The notes under the pieces were generated by a model. It had not been told where the DNA came from, searched no databases, and saw only the letters and a list, made by a program, of their open reading frames with translations. A DNA stretch of 64,000 bases from DATMQA01 sp035566895 (GTDB taxonomy: Bacteria; Verrucomicrobiota; Verrucomicrobiia; Limisphaerales; UBA8199): the NCBI GenBank assembly GCA_035566895.1, contig DATMQA010000120.1:49082-113081 (forward strand), written 5' to 3'. Position numbers and translations under genes: made by a program. Shown here one piece after another: positions 33,677 to 42,511 of the stretch. The first letter of the stretch is position 1; each line of letters starts with the position of its first letter.

Positions 33677-34765
33677 ATGCAGCAGGCCAACATGAAAGGA
33701 CTCTACCAGCTAAGCCGTGCGGCAAAAAAAATCCTCGCGCTGGACCTGGGATTCCTTGGCGATTCGGTGCACTTGGTACCCGCGCTGTGGGAAATCAAGC
33801 GGCATTATGCTGAGGCAGAGGTCCACACACTTTCCGCGCCGGTCGGGGCCGAGATGCTGGGCCTGGCACCGTGCGTGGACCGGGCCTGGGCGTTTCCGCT
33901 CGGCTCGCCCAGCCCGCCGTGGTGGCGGCATTGGGATGTGATTCGGGCGCTGCGCGGTGAGCGTTTCGACCTGGTATTTAATTTCAGCGGCGCCGACCGA
34001 AGCGTCTTTTTAACCGCGCTCATGAGAGCAAAGTGGCGCGTCGCTTACGCCGGGAACCGAAAACATTTTTGGAGTGGATGGCTCATTGGCGATTGGGTTT
34101 CCCGCCAAAGCGCGGACCTGGCCGTGTATGAGCAGCGGCGGGAGATGTTGGCCGGCTGTGGCCTGGAACTGGCGCCACCGCGGTGGGACTTGCGAGTGCC
34201 GGAAGCTGCCAAACTTCGCGCGGTGCCGCTGGTGCCGGCCGGAGGGCTCCATTTCTCGATCAACGCGAGCACTCCGCTGAAGGAATGGCCGTTGCCGCAT
34301 TGGATTGAACTAGCCAAGCGCCTGCTGGCAGGCGACGGACAGCTCCGAATCACAGCGACGGCCAGCGCCAACTCCCGCGAGCAGCAGCGGTTGCACGCAC
34401 TTGCGGAAGCGGTGGCGAATGAGCGTTTGTCCGCCTTGCCCCCGGGGCTACCCATCGCCGACCTGGCAGCGGTGTTGCAGCGGTGCCGCTTGCACCTGGG
34501 CGCGGATTCCGGTGTGCTGCACCTGGCCATGGCGTTGGGCCTGCCGACGCTGGCGCTGTTCCGGGAATACGCCGGCACATCCGAGTGGCTGCCGCGTGGC
34601 GCGACGCACCAGCATCTGCTAGCGCCGTGCGCGTGCGCCAACTTAAAGAATCCGCCCTGCGCGATAAAAGGCGAGGCGCTCTGCCTGAGGCAAATCACGC
34701 CGGAGAAAGTGCAGGCGCTGGTTATCCAACATCCGCATCCCCAGCCAGCCATCGCTTTAGAGTAA
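33677..34765 (+). CDS. Glycosyltransferase family 9 (heptosyltransferase-like)
   Basis: 362 residues. Heptosyltransferase fold: ILALDLGFLGDSVHLVPAL at the N-terminus, DLVFNFSGADRSVFLTAL, then the donor-domain motifs LHFSINASTPLKEWPLPHW and LHLGADSGVLHLAMALGLPTLALF. In characterised members it transfers L-glycero-D-manno-heptose to the lipopolysaccharide inner core. ATGs at 33677 and 33692 are both possible. It reads away from the minus-strand glycan genes and ends the polysaccharide locus. Confidence 0.88.
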   Translation: MQQANMKGLYQLSRAAKKILALDLGFLGDSVHLVPALWEIKRHYAEAEVHTLSAPVGAEMLGLAPCVDRAWAFPLGSPSPPWWRHWDVIRALRGERFDLVFNFSGADRSVFLTALMRAKWRVAYAGNRKHFWSGWLIGDWVSRQSADLAVYEQRREMLAGCGLELAPPRWDLRVPEAAKLRAVPLVPAGGLHFSINASTPLKEWPLPHWIELAKRLLAGDGQLRITATASANSREQQRLHALAEAVANERLSALPPGLPIADLAAVLQRCRLHLGADSGVLHLAMALGLPTLALFREYAGTSEWLPRGATHQHLLAPCACANLKNPPCAIKGEALCLRQITPEKVQALVIQHPHPQPAIALE

Positions 34766-34919
34766 TTGTGGATACGAGGCGGAAGCCGGGCCCAGCCCCT
34801 GTCGGGCGCTCCCGCCAATTTACCTTAACTGAAGTTGTTATTTGTTTTTCCTAATTGTGGGGTGTAACTTTAGAGGAGCCGAAGCTGGTTGGTGAGCTTC
34901 AGGCGGAGCAAAAAGTTGT

Positions 34920-35330
34920 ATGAGGGCCCAGGGGCCGTGGAAGATTGTAGTGTTGGACGACCAGGCGATGATGGTGGAGGTTATCGGCGCGGTTCTGGAA
35001 TCCTTATTTGACGGCGCCACGATTGTGAAGTTTACCGACGCGTTGGAATGCCTCAAGGAATTGAAGCGGAAGGACCCGGAGCTGCTCACGCTGGATTGGG
35101 AGATGCCCGGATTGACGGGCGGCCAAGTGCTGGGTTTTCTATCGCAGAGGGGGGCGAAGTATCCGATTTTGCTGATCAGCGGAGCGGGGGTGGAGATGAA
35201 GGAGGAGGTGGCAAAATACAAAGCTAGCGGGTTGAAAATTTCGCTGGTGGAGAAGCCTTTCACGAGAGGCGAGTTGCTGTCAGCGGTGGCAGCGCATTTC
35301 GGCGAGTTGGTCCGTTCAATGGCAGCCTAG
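34920..35330 (+). CDS. Single-domain response regulator (CheY-like)
   Basis: 136 residues, receiver domain only. Acidic pair D13-D14 (VLDDQ), phosphoacceptor D59 in TLDWEMPG, switch residue S87 in LLISGAG and K112 in VEKPF are all present, so it should be phosphorylatable. There is no output domain and no histidine kinase in the window, so partner and output are unknown. It lies at the edge of the polysaccharide locus but a 154-bp gap separates it from the GT9 gene. Confidence 0.9.
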   Translation: MRAQGPWKIVVLDDQAMMVEVIGAVLESLFDGATIVKFTDALECLKELKRKDPELLTLDWEMPGLTGGQVLGFLSQRGAKYPILLISGAGVEMKEEVAKYKASGLKISLVEKPFTRGELLSAVAAHFGELVRSMAA

Positions 35331-35561
35331 GTAGACAGGAGATAGGAGATGGGAGGGCGCGGGATTTATGATTTCGGGGAGGTGGACCGGTTAATCCGAG
35401 GAGGGGTACCGTGATAAATGCCTGGCTTTGGGCGCGGCGTACTTCTTCGAGAAAGGAAGGCAAATTCGTGACCTCGTGCGAGTGCTGGAGATGTTAACGG
35501 CGCGAATGCCGCGGCGCTGATTTCAGGCGCGGCGCAAGGCAGCGCGCGGTCTCACAGCCGG

Positions 35562-36080
35562 TTACTTGGCGACCTTACCGGTGAGGCCTTCCTTCTGCAG
35601 GGCAGTGAAGACTTCCTGGTCGTCAAAGTCGCCGGTGACCTCGAAGGATTTGACACCCTTGGCGGCGGTCTGGTCTTTGACGCCGGGAACGGATTTGACG
35701 GCGCGGTCCACGGCTTTGACGCATTTGGTGCAGCAAAGGTGAACGCCTTCGATTTTCAAGGACTGGACCTTGGCGCCGGTGGCGCCGGTGGCGGGCACCA
35801 GCTTGATGGTGTCATCGCTGCTCTTGCCGAAATAGCCGGCCTTGACCAGCGCGTCAGCCGCCTTTTGGGCCGTGGCTTGGTCCGGGGCCGTGAGGGTGAC
35901 GGTCCCGGCGTCCTGGTCCGCGTCGGCTTTGGCGCCCGGCACGGCGCTGACGGCCTTTTCGACACCACTGATGCAGCCTTTGCAACAGAGGTGAACGTCA
36001 CTGATTTTGACGGTGACGTCGGCGGCGGCAGAGAGGGCCAGGGCGAAGACAGAGGCGATGGAGAGGAGGGTGGTTTTCAT
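35562..36080 (-). CDS. Exported protein with two heavy-metal-associated (HMA) domains
   Basis: 172 residues: signal peptide (1-20, ending SAAA) and two HMA-like repeats. Each repeat has a variant metal site, HLCCKGC (Cys32, 33, 36) and HLCCTKC (Cys116, 117, 120), in place of the usual MxCxxC. The HLCC pattern recurs in secreted HMA proteins of Planctomycetes and Verrucomicrobia. Copper or another soft metal is the expected ligand; a role in periplasmic binding or transfer is inferred. No copper exporter is adjacent. Confidence 0.82.
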   Translation of the reverse strand: MKTTLLSIASVFALALSAAADVTVKISDVHLCCKGCISGVEKAVSAVPGAKADADQDAGTVTLTAPDQATAQKAADALVKAGYFGKSSDDTIKLVPATGATGAKVQSLKIEGVHLCCTKCVKAVDRAVKSVPGVKDQTAAKGVKSFEVTGDFDDQEVFTALQKEGLTGKVAK

Positions 36081-36167
36081 GGCTAGAAGCTTTCTTTGTG
36101 TCGATGTGTAGTATTGATAATGGATGCCAGGGGTATTTAAAGGGGGCGGGCCCGGGGCGTCAAGCGG

Positions 36168-36251
36168 TTATCGGAGCGCCAGATGGACCGACAGAATCAT
36201 GGCCGAGACGGCGCAGCCACGGCCGACAATGCCGACCTTGAACTTTTTCAT
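36168..36251 (-). pseudogene. Possible 5' remnant of a Gfo/Idh/MocA oxidoreductase gene
   Basis: A 27-codon frame starts MKKFKVGIVGRGCAVSAM, which matches the start of NAD-binding Gfo/Idh/MocA proteins (VGIVGxG), then ends at TAA. It lies 21 bp downstream of the ROK kinase stop on the same strand. The rest of the gene is absent, so this is probably a deletion remnant; it could also be chance. Confidence 0.35.
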
Positions 36252-36272
36252 TAACTCCCCGGGGGCGCCCGG

Positions 36273-37259
36273 CTACTTGGTTTCCCGGCGGGCCAGGACG
36301 GCGGCGCCGGTGATGCCGGCGTTGTCCCCCAGCTTGGAAGCGATGATCTCGACGCCTTTCATCGCGCCGGGCATGGCGTAGTCCGTCGCGGTTTCTACAA
36401 TGACTCCCATCATTTCATCGGCCAGGGCTTCCATCACCCCGCCGCCGAGCACGACGACCTCTGGATTGAGGATATTGACGAGGTTGGCGACGGCGATGCC
36501 GATATACTCGGCGGCGCTCTCGACGATGCGATCCACAAATTTGTCGCCGCGGCGGATGGCTTTGCGGAGATCGCCGCTGCGAAGGTCCTCGAGGTCATCG
36601 CCGAGCATTTCGGTGAGGATGGTTTTCTGGCCGTCTTTAATGCCGGCTTTGATTTGCTGGAAGATGGCGGTTCGGCTGGCTAGCGCCTCGAAGCAGCCTT
36701 TGTTGCCGCAGCCGCACTTGGGGCCGTTGATTTCCAGGACCATGTGGCCGACTTCGCCAGCGGTGTGGCCAACGCCGCTGTAGAGTTCCCCGTTGATGAT
36801 GAGCCCGCCGCCGATGCCGGTGCCGACGAAGATGCCGACGAGGTGCCGGGGCTTGGATTTCAGCTCAGCGACATAGACACCCAGGACGGCGATGTTGCAG
36901 TCGTTCTCGACGAACACGGGGATGCCAAGTTGTTTTTCGAGTTCTTTTTTGAGCGGCACGTCTTTCCACCCCTCCATGTTGGGAGCGAAGATGACGCTAC
37001 CGTCCTTGAAATCAACGGCGCCCGGAGCGCCGATGCCGATGCCGGCGATCTGTTTCATCGAGAGGTCGGCTTCATCGACAGCGTCCTGGGCGCAGCGGGC
37101 GATGCGTTCGATCACCTCATCGACGCCGCGTTGGGATTTGGTGCTGAGCTTGGCGACGCCAACGCTCTCCAAGGAATGATTGAAGACGCCGGCGAGAATC
37201 TTGGTCCCGCCCAAATCGACGCCGACGACGTGGTCGTTTTTGGAAGTGGCTTCGGCCAT
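36273..37259 (-). CDS. ROK family sugar kinase (glucokinase-like)
   Basis: 328 residues. ATP-binding VGVDLGGTKILAGVF at the N-terminus, the catalytic Asp in FVENDCNIAVLG, GTGIGGGLIING, and the ROK zinc-binding signature GHTAGEVGHMVL followed by CGCGNKGCFEALAS. Phosphorylates glucose or another hexose at C6 in the cytoplasm; a repressor role is excluded because there is no N-terminal winged helix. The gene is 36 bp downstream of the kinase-like pair at 37296-38779 and may be co-transcribed with it. Confidence 0.92.
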   Translation of the reverse strand: MAEATSKNDHVVGVDLGGTKILAGVFNHSLESVGVAKLSTKSQRGVDEVIERIARCAQDAVDEADLSMKQIAGIGIGAPGAVDFKDGSVIFAPNMEGWKDVPLKKELEKQLGIPVFVENDCNIAVLGVYVAELKSKPRHLVGIFVGTGIGGGLIINGELYSGVGHTAGEVGHMVLEINGPKCGCGNKGCFEALASRTAIFQQIKAGIKDGQKTILTEMLGDDLEDLRSGDLRKAIRRGDKFVDRIVESAAEYIGIAVANLVNILNPEVVVLGGGVMEALADEMMGVIVETATDYAMPGAMKGVEIIASKLGDNAGITGAAVLARRETK

Positions 37260-37295
37260 AACCGCAGAAGGTGAATTTAACTTTGTTAATTTGTT

Positions 37296-38036
37296 TTAAC
37301 CGCCCGGTTTGCCCGCCAGGACCGCGCTAATTTTTTTCCGCAAATCGTTATGGATCTCATCGGCCGAGTGCATCCCATCGACAATGGTGAAGCCATAGGT
37401 GGACTGCATGCGGCGGAAGTTTTTCTGCATTGCCGTTTGATACTGCATGAAGCTGTCGAACATATCGCGCGAGAGGCCGATATCCATCCCGCTCTCCCAA
37501 TAATCCAGGGCCTGATTCTTGGCGAAATTCCGCTGCACCAGTTCTTCCGGCGGGACGTTGAGGTAGAAGACCGCGTCGGGCTCGAGCGCAATGCCGTAAA
37601 GGTTCTTCAGCCAGGCCTCGTCCATGCCGCGGACAATGTCGCGCGCCATCAGCGTGTAGATGTAGCGGTCGGCCAAAACGATGAACCCGGCCTTGAGCGC
37701 GGGCAGGATGATGTTTTCGATCTGGTCGGCAAAATCCGTCGCATAGAACAGGCTCAGCGTGGTGCGGCTCAGGATGTTGCCCTCCTGCGCCTGCTCGAGT
37801 TCGTCGCTGACGAGGGTGGAGCGTTTGAGCCCCACCTGGACGGTCGCATGGCCGCTGCCTTCCAGCCATTCCACCAGCCGGGCGATTTGAGTCGAGCGGC
37901 CGGAGCCGTCGGCGCCTTCGACGACGATCAAGCGGCCGGCGAGTTGTTCGAGAGCCACTTTGGGGATGCCATGGCCGTAGAACCGCCGCTCGGTCCGCCG
38001 CGGCACGACGATATGATTGGGGCTGACGCGTTTCAT
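37296..38036 (-). CDS. Thymidylate kinase-like protein A, Walker A Lys replaced by Arg
   Basis: 246 residues. P-loop NTPase of the thymidylate kinase superfamily: VVEGADGSGRSTQ at 39-50, ADRYIYTLMARD near 132, and a C-terminal helical part. In the P-loop GxxGxGK[ST], position 47 is Arg in place of the phosphate-binding Lys. The N-terminal 35 residues (MKRVSPNHIVVPRR) extend beyond the usual start, and the protein is longer than dTMP kinases (about 210). It is translated from an ATG overlapping the stop of the paralogue upstream, so the two may work as a pair. Whether it phosphorylates dTMP or another monophosphate is unknown. Confidence 0.8.
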   Translation of the reverse strand: MKRVSPNHIVVPRRTERRFYGHGIPKVALEQLAGRLIVVEGADGSGRSTQIARLVEWLEGSGHATVQVGLKRSTLVSDELEQAQEGNILSRTTLSLFYATDFADQIENIILPALKAGFIVLADRYIYTLMARDIVRGMDEAWLKNLYGIALEPDAVFYLNVPPEELVQRNFAKNQALDYWESGMDIGLSRDMFDSFMQYQTAMQKNFRRMQSTYGFTIVDGMHSADEIHNDLRKKISAVLAGKPGG

Positions 38037-38779
38037 TCCACGGGCTCCGGTTCTTTTGCTTTTCTGGGCGTGGGGACGGCGGGTTTGACCGGGGGCGGCC
38101 GTTCGGCACGGCGGAAGATGTCGAGGTTCACCCGCTGGGCGACCAGTTCGCGAACGACTTCCTGTTGGTTTTCCACGAGCTGATTGGCATCGATGACGAG
38201 AAAATTGAATTCGGTGCTCATGGCAAGATATTGCTCGAGCATACGGCCCTGGAAGATGCGAAAGCTTTCGTAAGGGTCGGTCGAGAGGCGGAGGTCCATG
38301 CCCGCCTCGAAGTATTTCAACTGCGGCCGACCGTCCAGGATCCGCTGCAGGGAGACCTCGAGGTCGGCTTTGAAAAAGAAGGTGAGGTCCGGGAGGGCGG
38401 CGAAGTCATACAGTCCCCGCACCCATTCAGGCGGGCAGCCGCGGACGACGTCGCGGGCAAAGGCGGTAAAGATGTAACGATCGCACAGGACGATGTAGCC
38501 GGCGCGCATGAGGGGCACGAGGTGGCGCTCGTAGCGGTCGGCAAAATCGGTGGCATGAATGAGACTGAAAGTGGTAGGAGTCAGCAGTTCGCGTTTTTTG
38601 CCTTTGCTGGTGGCTGACTTGACCAGCTCGGAGGAATTCCATTCGCTGAAATAGACCTTCAGACCCTGGAGTTCGAGCCAGCGCTTGAGCAAATAAATCT
38701 GCGTGGATTTTCCCGAGCCGTCCAGACCCTCGACGGCGATGAGCCGCCCGGGAAAATTCAGTTGGGCAAAGGTTTTCAT
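38033..38779 (-). CDS. Thymidylate kinase-like protein B
   Basis: 248 residues, paralogue of the previous entry with an intact P-loop (AVEGLDGSGKSTQ), CDRYIFTAFARD, and a Pro-rich basic tail (RPPPVKPAVPTPRK). Both copies share FSLIHATDFADRYE / LSLFYATDFADQIE and the GMD motif (EAGMDLRLS, ESGMDIGLS), which are not ordinary dTMP kinase motifs, so this may be a distinct subgroup. The ATG at 38779 is divergent from the oxidoreductase gene at 38919. Confidence 0.82.
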   Translation of the reverse strand: MKTFAQLNFPGRLIAVEGLDGSGKSTQIYLLKRWLELQGLKVYFSEWNSSELVKSATSKGKKRELLTPTTFSLIHATDFADRYERHLVPLMRAGYIVLCDRYIFTAFARDVVRGCPPEWVRGLYDFAALPDLTFFFKADLEVSLQRILDGRPQLKYFEAGMDLRLSTDPYESFRIFQGRMLEQYLAMSTEFNFLVIDANQLVENQQEVVRELVAQRVNLDIFRRAERPPPVKPAVPTPRKAKEPEPVE

Positions 38780-38918
38780 TTAAGACGCACCCAACCTAGA
38801 ACTTTGCCGCCGCAAGACAATGTTTTTTCAACTATTCTGCGATATTGACCCCGAATTTCTTTCCTTTACCCTTCGTCCATTGTTCGTAGTAACAACGCAA
38901 TTGAAATAAGACTTCTCT

Positions 38919-40298
38919 ATGGAAACGAATGAAACCTCTTCCGCCGGCGGGTTGCCGCGCCGGGATTTTATCAAGAAAACCGCCGCCGCCACCGCGGCGG
39001 TCGCCGCTACGTCCTGGCTCAAGACCTCGGTGTATGGGCAAAACCAGGCGCCTTCGGCGAACGTTACCGGGGCCAATAACCGCATCGCCGTGGCGGTGGT
39101 GGGAGTAGGTTTTGGCATCGGGCAGAACCATTTGATCGGGATCCAGGAGAATTGCGCCCCCAACAACACGGTCGTGGCAGCCGCCTGCGATGTGTTCAAC
39201 AAGCGCCGTGACTTTGCCAAGGGCAAAGCCCCCAACCTCAAAGATGCCGACCTGTATAACGATCACCGCAAGCTGCTCGAACGGAAAGACATTGACGCCG
39301 TCCTGATTGCGACGCACGACCCGTGGCACGCGCAGATCACGATCGACTCCCTGGAAGCCGGCAAACATGTCTATTGTGAGAAACCGATGACGCGTTACCT
39401 GGACGAGGCATTCAAGGTTTATGACACGGTCAAGCGCACGGGAAAGACATTCCAGGTCGGCTCGCAAGGTTGCTCGGCCGGCGGTTATCATAAGTGCGCC
39501 GAAATGATCAAAGCCGGCAAGCTGGGCACGCTGGTCTGGGCGCAGGCCTGGTATTCGCGCAACAGCCTTACGGGGGAATGGAATTATCCCATTGAGACAG
39601 AAACGAAGGCGGAAAATATCGATTGGGAACGCTGGCTGGGAAGTGTCAAGAAGCGTGACTCTTTCAGCGCGGAAGAGTATCATCGCTGGCGCAAGTACTT
39701 CCAGTATTGCGCCGGCCCCATGGGCGACCTCGCCCCACACCGCTTGCATCCGCTGATGCTGGCGACCGGCAATCCGGAATTTCCTATTCGCGTCTGTTCC
39801 ATCGGAACCAAGAACGTCCATGCCGATAAGGCGGGAACCGACACCCCCGAGCGTGACGTGCCCGAACACCAGCAACTCCTAGCGGAATTCCCCAGCGGCC
39901 TGGTGATTATGGTCACTTGCTGCACGGTAAACGGCTCGACGCCCGGCCTCAGCCTCTACGGGCACAAGGCCAACCTGAACATCGACGCGACCGCTGCGCG
40001 CGTGGAATTGCTGCCCCAGCGCGAATTCGGCGACGAGATCGACCCCGAAACTGTGACCGGCATGCAGCCGGAGGACATCCGCGTTCACGAGAGGAATTGG
40101 TTCGACTGCATCCGGTCGGGCAAAACGCCCAATGCGGACATCGAACTGGCGATTCGCGTGCAGACGGTCATTTCGCTGGCCGAGATGTCCAACCGGCTGA
40201 AGATTACCTGCTTGTTCGACGAAAAGACGCGCAAGATCAGTGACGCCAGCGGGAAGGAAATTCCGCCGATCACTTACGGGACTCTGCCGCTATCGTAG
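38919..40298 (+). CDS. Exported Gfo/Idh/MocA family oxidoreductase (Tat signal)
   Basis: 459 residues. The twin-arginine signal PRRDFIKKTAAATAAVAATSW indicates export of a folded, cofactor-loaded protein. The Rossmann domain follows (VAVVGVGFGIGQNH), with ATHDPWHAQITIDSLEAGKHVYCEKPMT, the EKP motif binding NAD(P), and HRLHPLMLATGNPEF in the C-terminal domain. Such proteins are very abundant in Planctomycetes and Verrucomicrobia; some act on sugars outside the cytoplasm. Substrate unknown. It may be co-transcribed with the ApbE gene 39 bp downstream. Confidence 0.9.
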   Translation: METNETSSAGGLPRRDFIKKTAAATAAVAATSWLKTSVYGQNQAPSANVTGANNRIAVAVVGVGFGIGQNHLIGIQENCAPNNTVVAAACDVFNKRRDFAKGKAPNLKDADLYNDHRKLLERKDIDAVLIATHDPWHAQITIDSLEAGKHVYCEKPMTRYLDEAFKVYDTVKRTGKTFQVGSQGCSAGGYHKCAEMIKAGKLGTLVWAQAWYSRNSLTGEWNYPIETETKAENIDWERWLGSVKKRDSFSAEEYHRWRKYFQYCAGPMGDLAPHRLHPLMLATGNPEFPIRVCSIGTKNVHADKAGTDTPERDVPEHQQLLAEFPSGLVIMVTCCTVNGSTPGLSLYGHKANLNIDATAARVELLPQREFGDEIDPETVTGMQPEDIRVHERNWFDCIRSGKTPNADIELAIRVQTVISLAEMSNRLKITCLFDEKTRKISDASGKEIPPITYGTLPLS

Positions 40299-40337
40299 GC
40301 AGGCAAGCGAGCGTCGGCGTGATGGAGACCAGGAGCA

Positions 40338-41411
40338 ATGGGCGCCGTCACACTGGCCCGGCACGCGATGGCGACTCGGTTCGAGATCGTCTTGCACGGC
40401 GAAAATGCCGTCTCGCTTCGGGCGGCCGGCGAAGAGGCCTTGCAGGAAGTGGAGCGGCTTGAGGCGCAACTCAGCCTGTTTAAGCCCACCAGCGAAATCG
40501 CGCACCTCAACGCCCGCGCCGCGAACGAGCCGGTGCGGGTCACGGCGACTTTGTTCGGCCTGCTGCAACAGGCCAAAAGGTTGTCGGAAGAAACCGGCGG
40601 CGCTTTCGACATTACCGTTGCGCCGTTGGTGCGGTGCTGGGGTTTCATGGGGGGCAGCGGGACGTTGCCCAAGCCGGAGGACGTGGCCGAAGCGCGCGAC
40701 CGAGTCGGAATGCACCTGGTCCAACTCTGCGCGGAGGATTGCACAGTGCGTTTCGCGCGCCCGGGTGTGATGCTCGACCTGGGGGCGATTGGGAAAGGCT
40801 ACGCCATCGAGCGGGCGGCAGAGCTATTGCGCGAGGCGGGCGTCATCAGCGCGCTGATCCACGGCGGCACAAGCACGGTCTATGCTCTGGGCCATCCGCC
40901 AGAGTCGGAATATTGGAAAGTCGGGATTGAAAAGCCCGAAAGCAGGAGAGCCGGTGCGGGTGTTGGAGGCAAACGCCAGGCGTCCGCAGACGAACCCGCC
41001 GGTGTCCTGGCGCTCACCGGCGGAGACAGGCGAAACGCAGACGCTGATTTACTGACTACCATCCCGCTGCGGGACGAAGCCCTCTCGGTCTCGGCCGTTT
41101 GGGGAAAGTTTTTTCAAGCGGAGGGAAAGACTTTCGGGCACATCATTGATCCGCGCACGGGCCAACCGGCTGCGGCTGCCGTTCTGACCGCGGTCGTTCT
41201 TCCTTCGGCGACCGAAACCGATGCACTCTCGACAGCGCTGCTTACTCTTGGCTCGGCCGGGCACGAGCAAATCGCCGGCTTGAGGCCCGGCATCCGCACG
41301 CTGCTGGTGGAGGCCGAAAGCAGCGCATTCCGCGTGGAGAGCAGGAACATGCCTATAGCGGCGGATTGCGCCAAAGAGGCGAGACAGGAAAAATCCAAGA
41401 CAGGAATATAG
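40338..41411 (+). CDS. apbE: FAD:protein FMN transferase (ApbE)
   Basis: 357 residues. Transfers FMN from FAD to a Thr/Ser of target flavoproteins such as NqrC or RnfG. ApbE motifs are ARHAMATRFEIVLHG, SLFKPTSEIAHLNARA, GGAFDITVAPLVRCWGF, LDLGAIGKGYAIERAAEL, ALIHGGTSTVYALG and HIIDPRTGQPAAAA. No signal peptide is obvious from the chosen ATG, although many ApbE proteins are periplasmic lipoproteins. A low-complexity insertion (RRAGAGVGGKRQASADEPAG) separates two core strands. No flavin target gene is adjacent. Confidence 0.92.
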   Translation: MGAVTLARHAMATRFEIVLHGENAVSLRAAGEEALQEVERLEAQLSLFKPTSEIAHLNARAANEPVRVTATLFGLLQQAKRLSEETGGAFDITVAPLVRCWGFMGGSGTLPKPEDVAEARDRVGMHLVQLCAEDCTVRFARPGVMLDLGAIGKGYAIERAAELLREAGVISALIHGGTSTVYALGHPPESEYWKVGIEKPESRRAGAGVGGKRQASADEPAGVLALTGGDRRNADADLLTTIPLRDEALSVSAVWGKFFQAEGKTFGHIIDPRTGQPAAAAVLTAVVLPSATETDALSTALLTLGSAGHEQIAGLRPGIRTLLVEAESSAFRVESRNMPIAADCAKEARQEKSKTGI

Positions 41412-41465
41412 CGGTCCTTTTCCTGTCTCTGGCAACCAAGTCGCTCCGCTGGTGTTGTCCAGGGG

Positions 41466-41861
41466 ATGATGTACTTTCGCACTCTGCCTTTTGGTGTTTT
41501 GCTCATATTCGCAGCGGTCACCGGGGATGTTGCCGGCCGTGACTCGGTCGATAATCCTTATCGCCGAATTTCTTCACGAAACGCCTTCGGCTTGGTTCCT
41601 CCCGCGATTGAGCCTGGCACGAAACCACCGGTACAGCCTTTGCCAACGATCAAGCTTACCGGGATCACCACCATTCTCGGGGATAAACGTGCGCTGTTCA
41701 AAATCCAATTCCCGGGCACGCGGCGAGACGAAGGTTGCATACTTTCCGAACATCAGAGGCTCGGCCAAATCGAAATCCTTGAAATCGACGACCAGGCGGC
41801 TACCGTCAAGGTGGACAATTCCGGCACCGTGATGGTGCTCACCTTCCTTTCGAATCGTTAG
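41466..41861 (+). CDS. Exported hypothetical protein, GspC/PilP-like
   Basis: 131 residues: N-terminal signal or anchor (FRTLPFGVLLIFAAVTGDVAG) followed by a domain with NPYRRISSRNAFGL, a Pro-rich linker, then LTGITTILGDKRALFKI and GQIEILEIDDQAATVKVDNSGTV. The pattern (N-P-F/Y-x-Leu linker plus a small beta domain that reads 'TGIT-x-GxxRA') resembles the HR domain of type II secretion GspC or pilus PilP proteins. The secretion-system genes themselves are not here. It follows ApbE by 54 bp. Confidence 0.6.
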   Translation: MMYFRTLPFGVLLIFAAVTGDVAGRDSVDNPYRRISSRNAFGLVPPAIEPGTKPPVQPLPTIKLTGITTILGDKRALFKIQFPGTRRDEGCILSEHQRLGQIEILEIDDQAATVKVDNSGTVMVLTFLSNR

Positions 41862-41913
41862 ATTTTTGGGTCTTGGACGCCTCGGCCGTTGTCTGGAAGG
41901 CGGCGGGCATCGT

Positions 41914-42345
41914 TCAGGTCAGTCGCTTTCGTGCGACGCGGCTATACCAGAGTCCCGAGATGATCAGCACGATGCTGCACCCCGCCGTAAACAGAATCAG
42001 GAAGGGCGACGGGAGCATAAACCAGGCGACAACCGCAGCTCCGGCCGAGAGCGCGGCGCACAGATAGCAGTAAAAGGCGCTGGCGCGTGCGCTCTGCCTG
42101 CTCTGTTGAAGAAGCTGCTGGCTGGTAGTGGAGAGCTGCCGGAGCGCCTCGTCGTTGCGGGCGAGGGCCGCCGCGCACTCGTTGGAGCATGCCATTCGGG
42201 CTGGAGCGGCCAAGCCGTGGAGAGTGGTTGCCGGCAGTGGCGGGTCGACCGGGGTGTCAGTTCGGCAGAGACAGTCGGGGCAAACGGCCCGTCCGCAATA
42301 GGCGCAAACAGCTACTGCCTCGGCACGATGGGAGTGGCACTTCAT
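41914..42345 (-). CDS. B-box-like zinc-binding membrane protein
   Basis: 143 residues. The N-terminus has cysteine/histidine pairs of a small zinc-binding fold (MKCHSHRAEAVAVCAYCGRAVCPDCLCR), the central part is a Gln/Ser helix (SQQLLQQSRQSARASA), and two hydrophobic segments follow (FYCYLCAALSAGAAVVAWF; LILFTAGCSIVLIISGLW). Soluble zinc-binding domain plus two membrane helices is a common uncharacterised architecture in this phylum. Function unknown. Confidence 0.75.
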   Translation of the reverse strand: MKCHSHRAEAVAVCAYCGRAVCPDCLCRTDTPVDPPLPATTLHGLAAPARMACSNECAAALARNDEALRQLSTTSQQLLQQSRQSARASAFYCYLCAALSAGAAVVAWFMLPSPFLILFTAGCSIVLIISGLWYSRVARKRLT

Positions 42346-42511
42346 TACCCTGTCTTAGGCTGTTTGGAGCGCGGATTCAATTGCAAGTTTTGGTTTATTG
42401 CAAATCGGCGCCCCGCCGTCGTTCCGTAATTTCCCTTATAGTCATGCTGGGTTTTGCCGGGCCAAATGCCCGTTGAAAAAAGGTGCCTTCGCGGCTACGT
42501 TCAGACTGACA

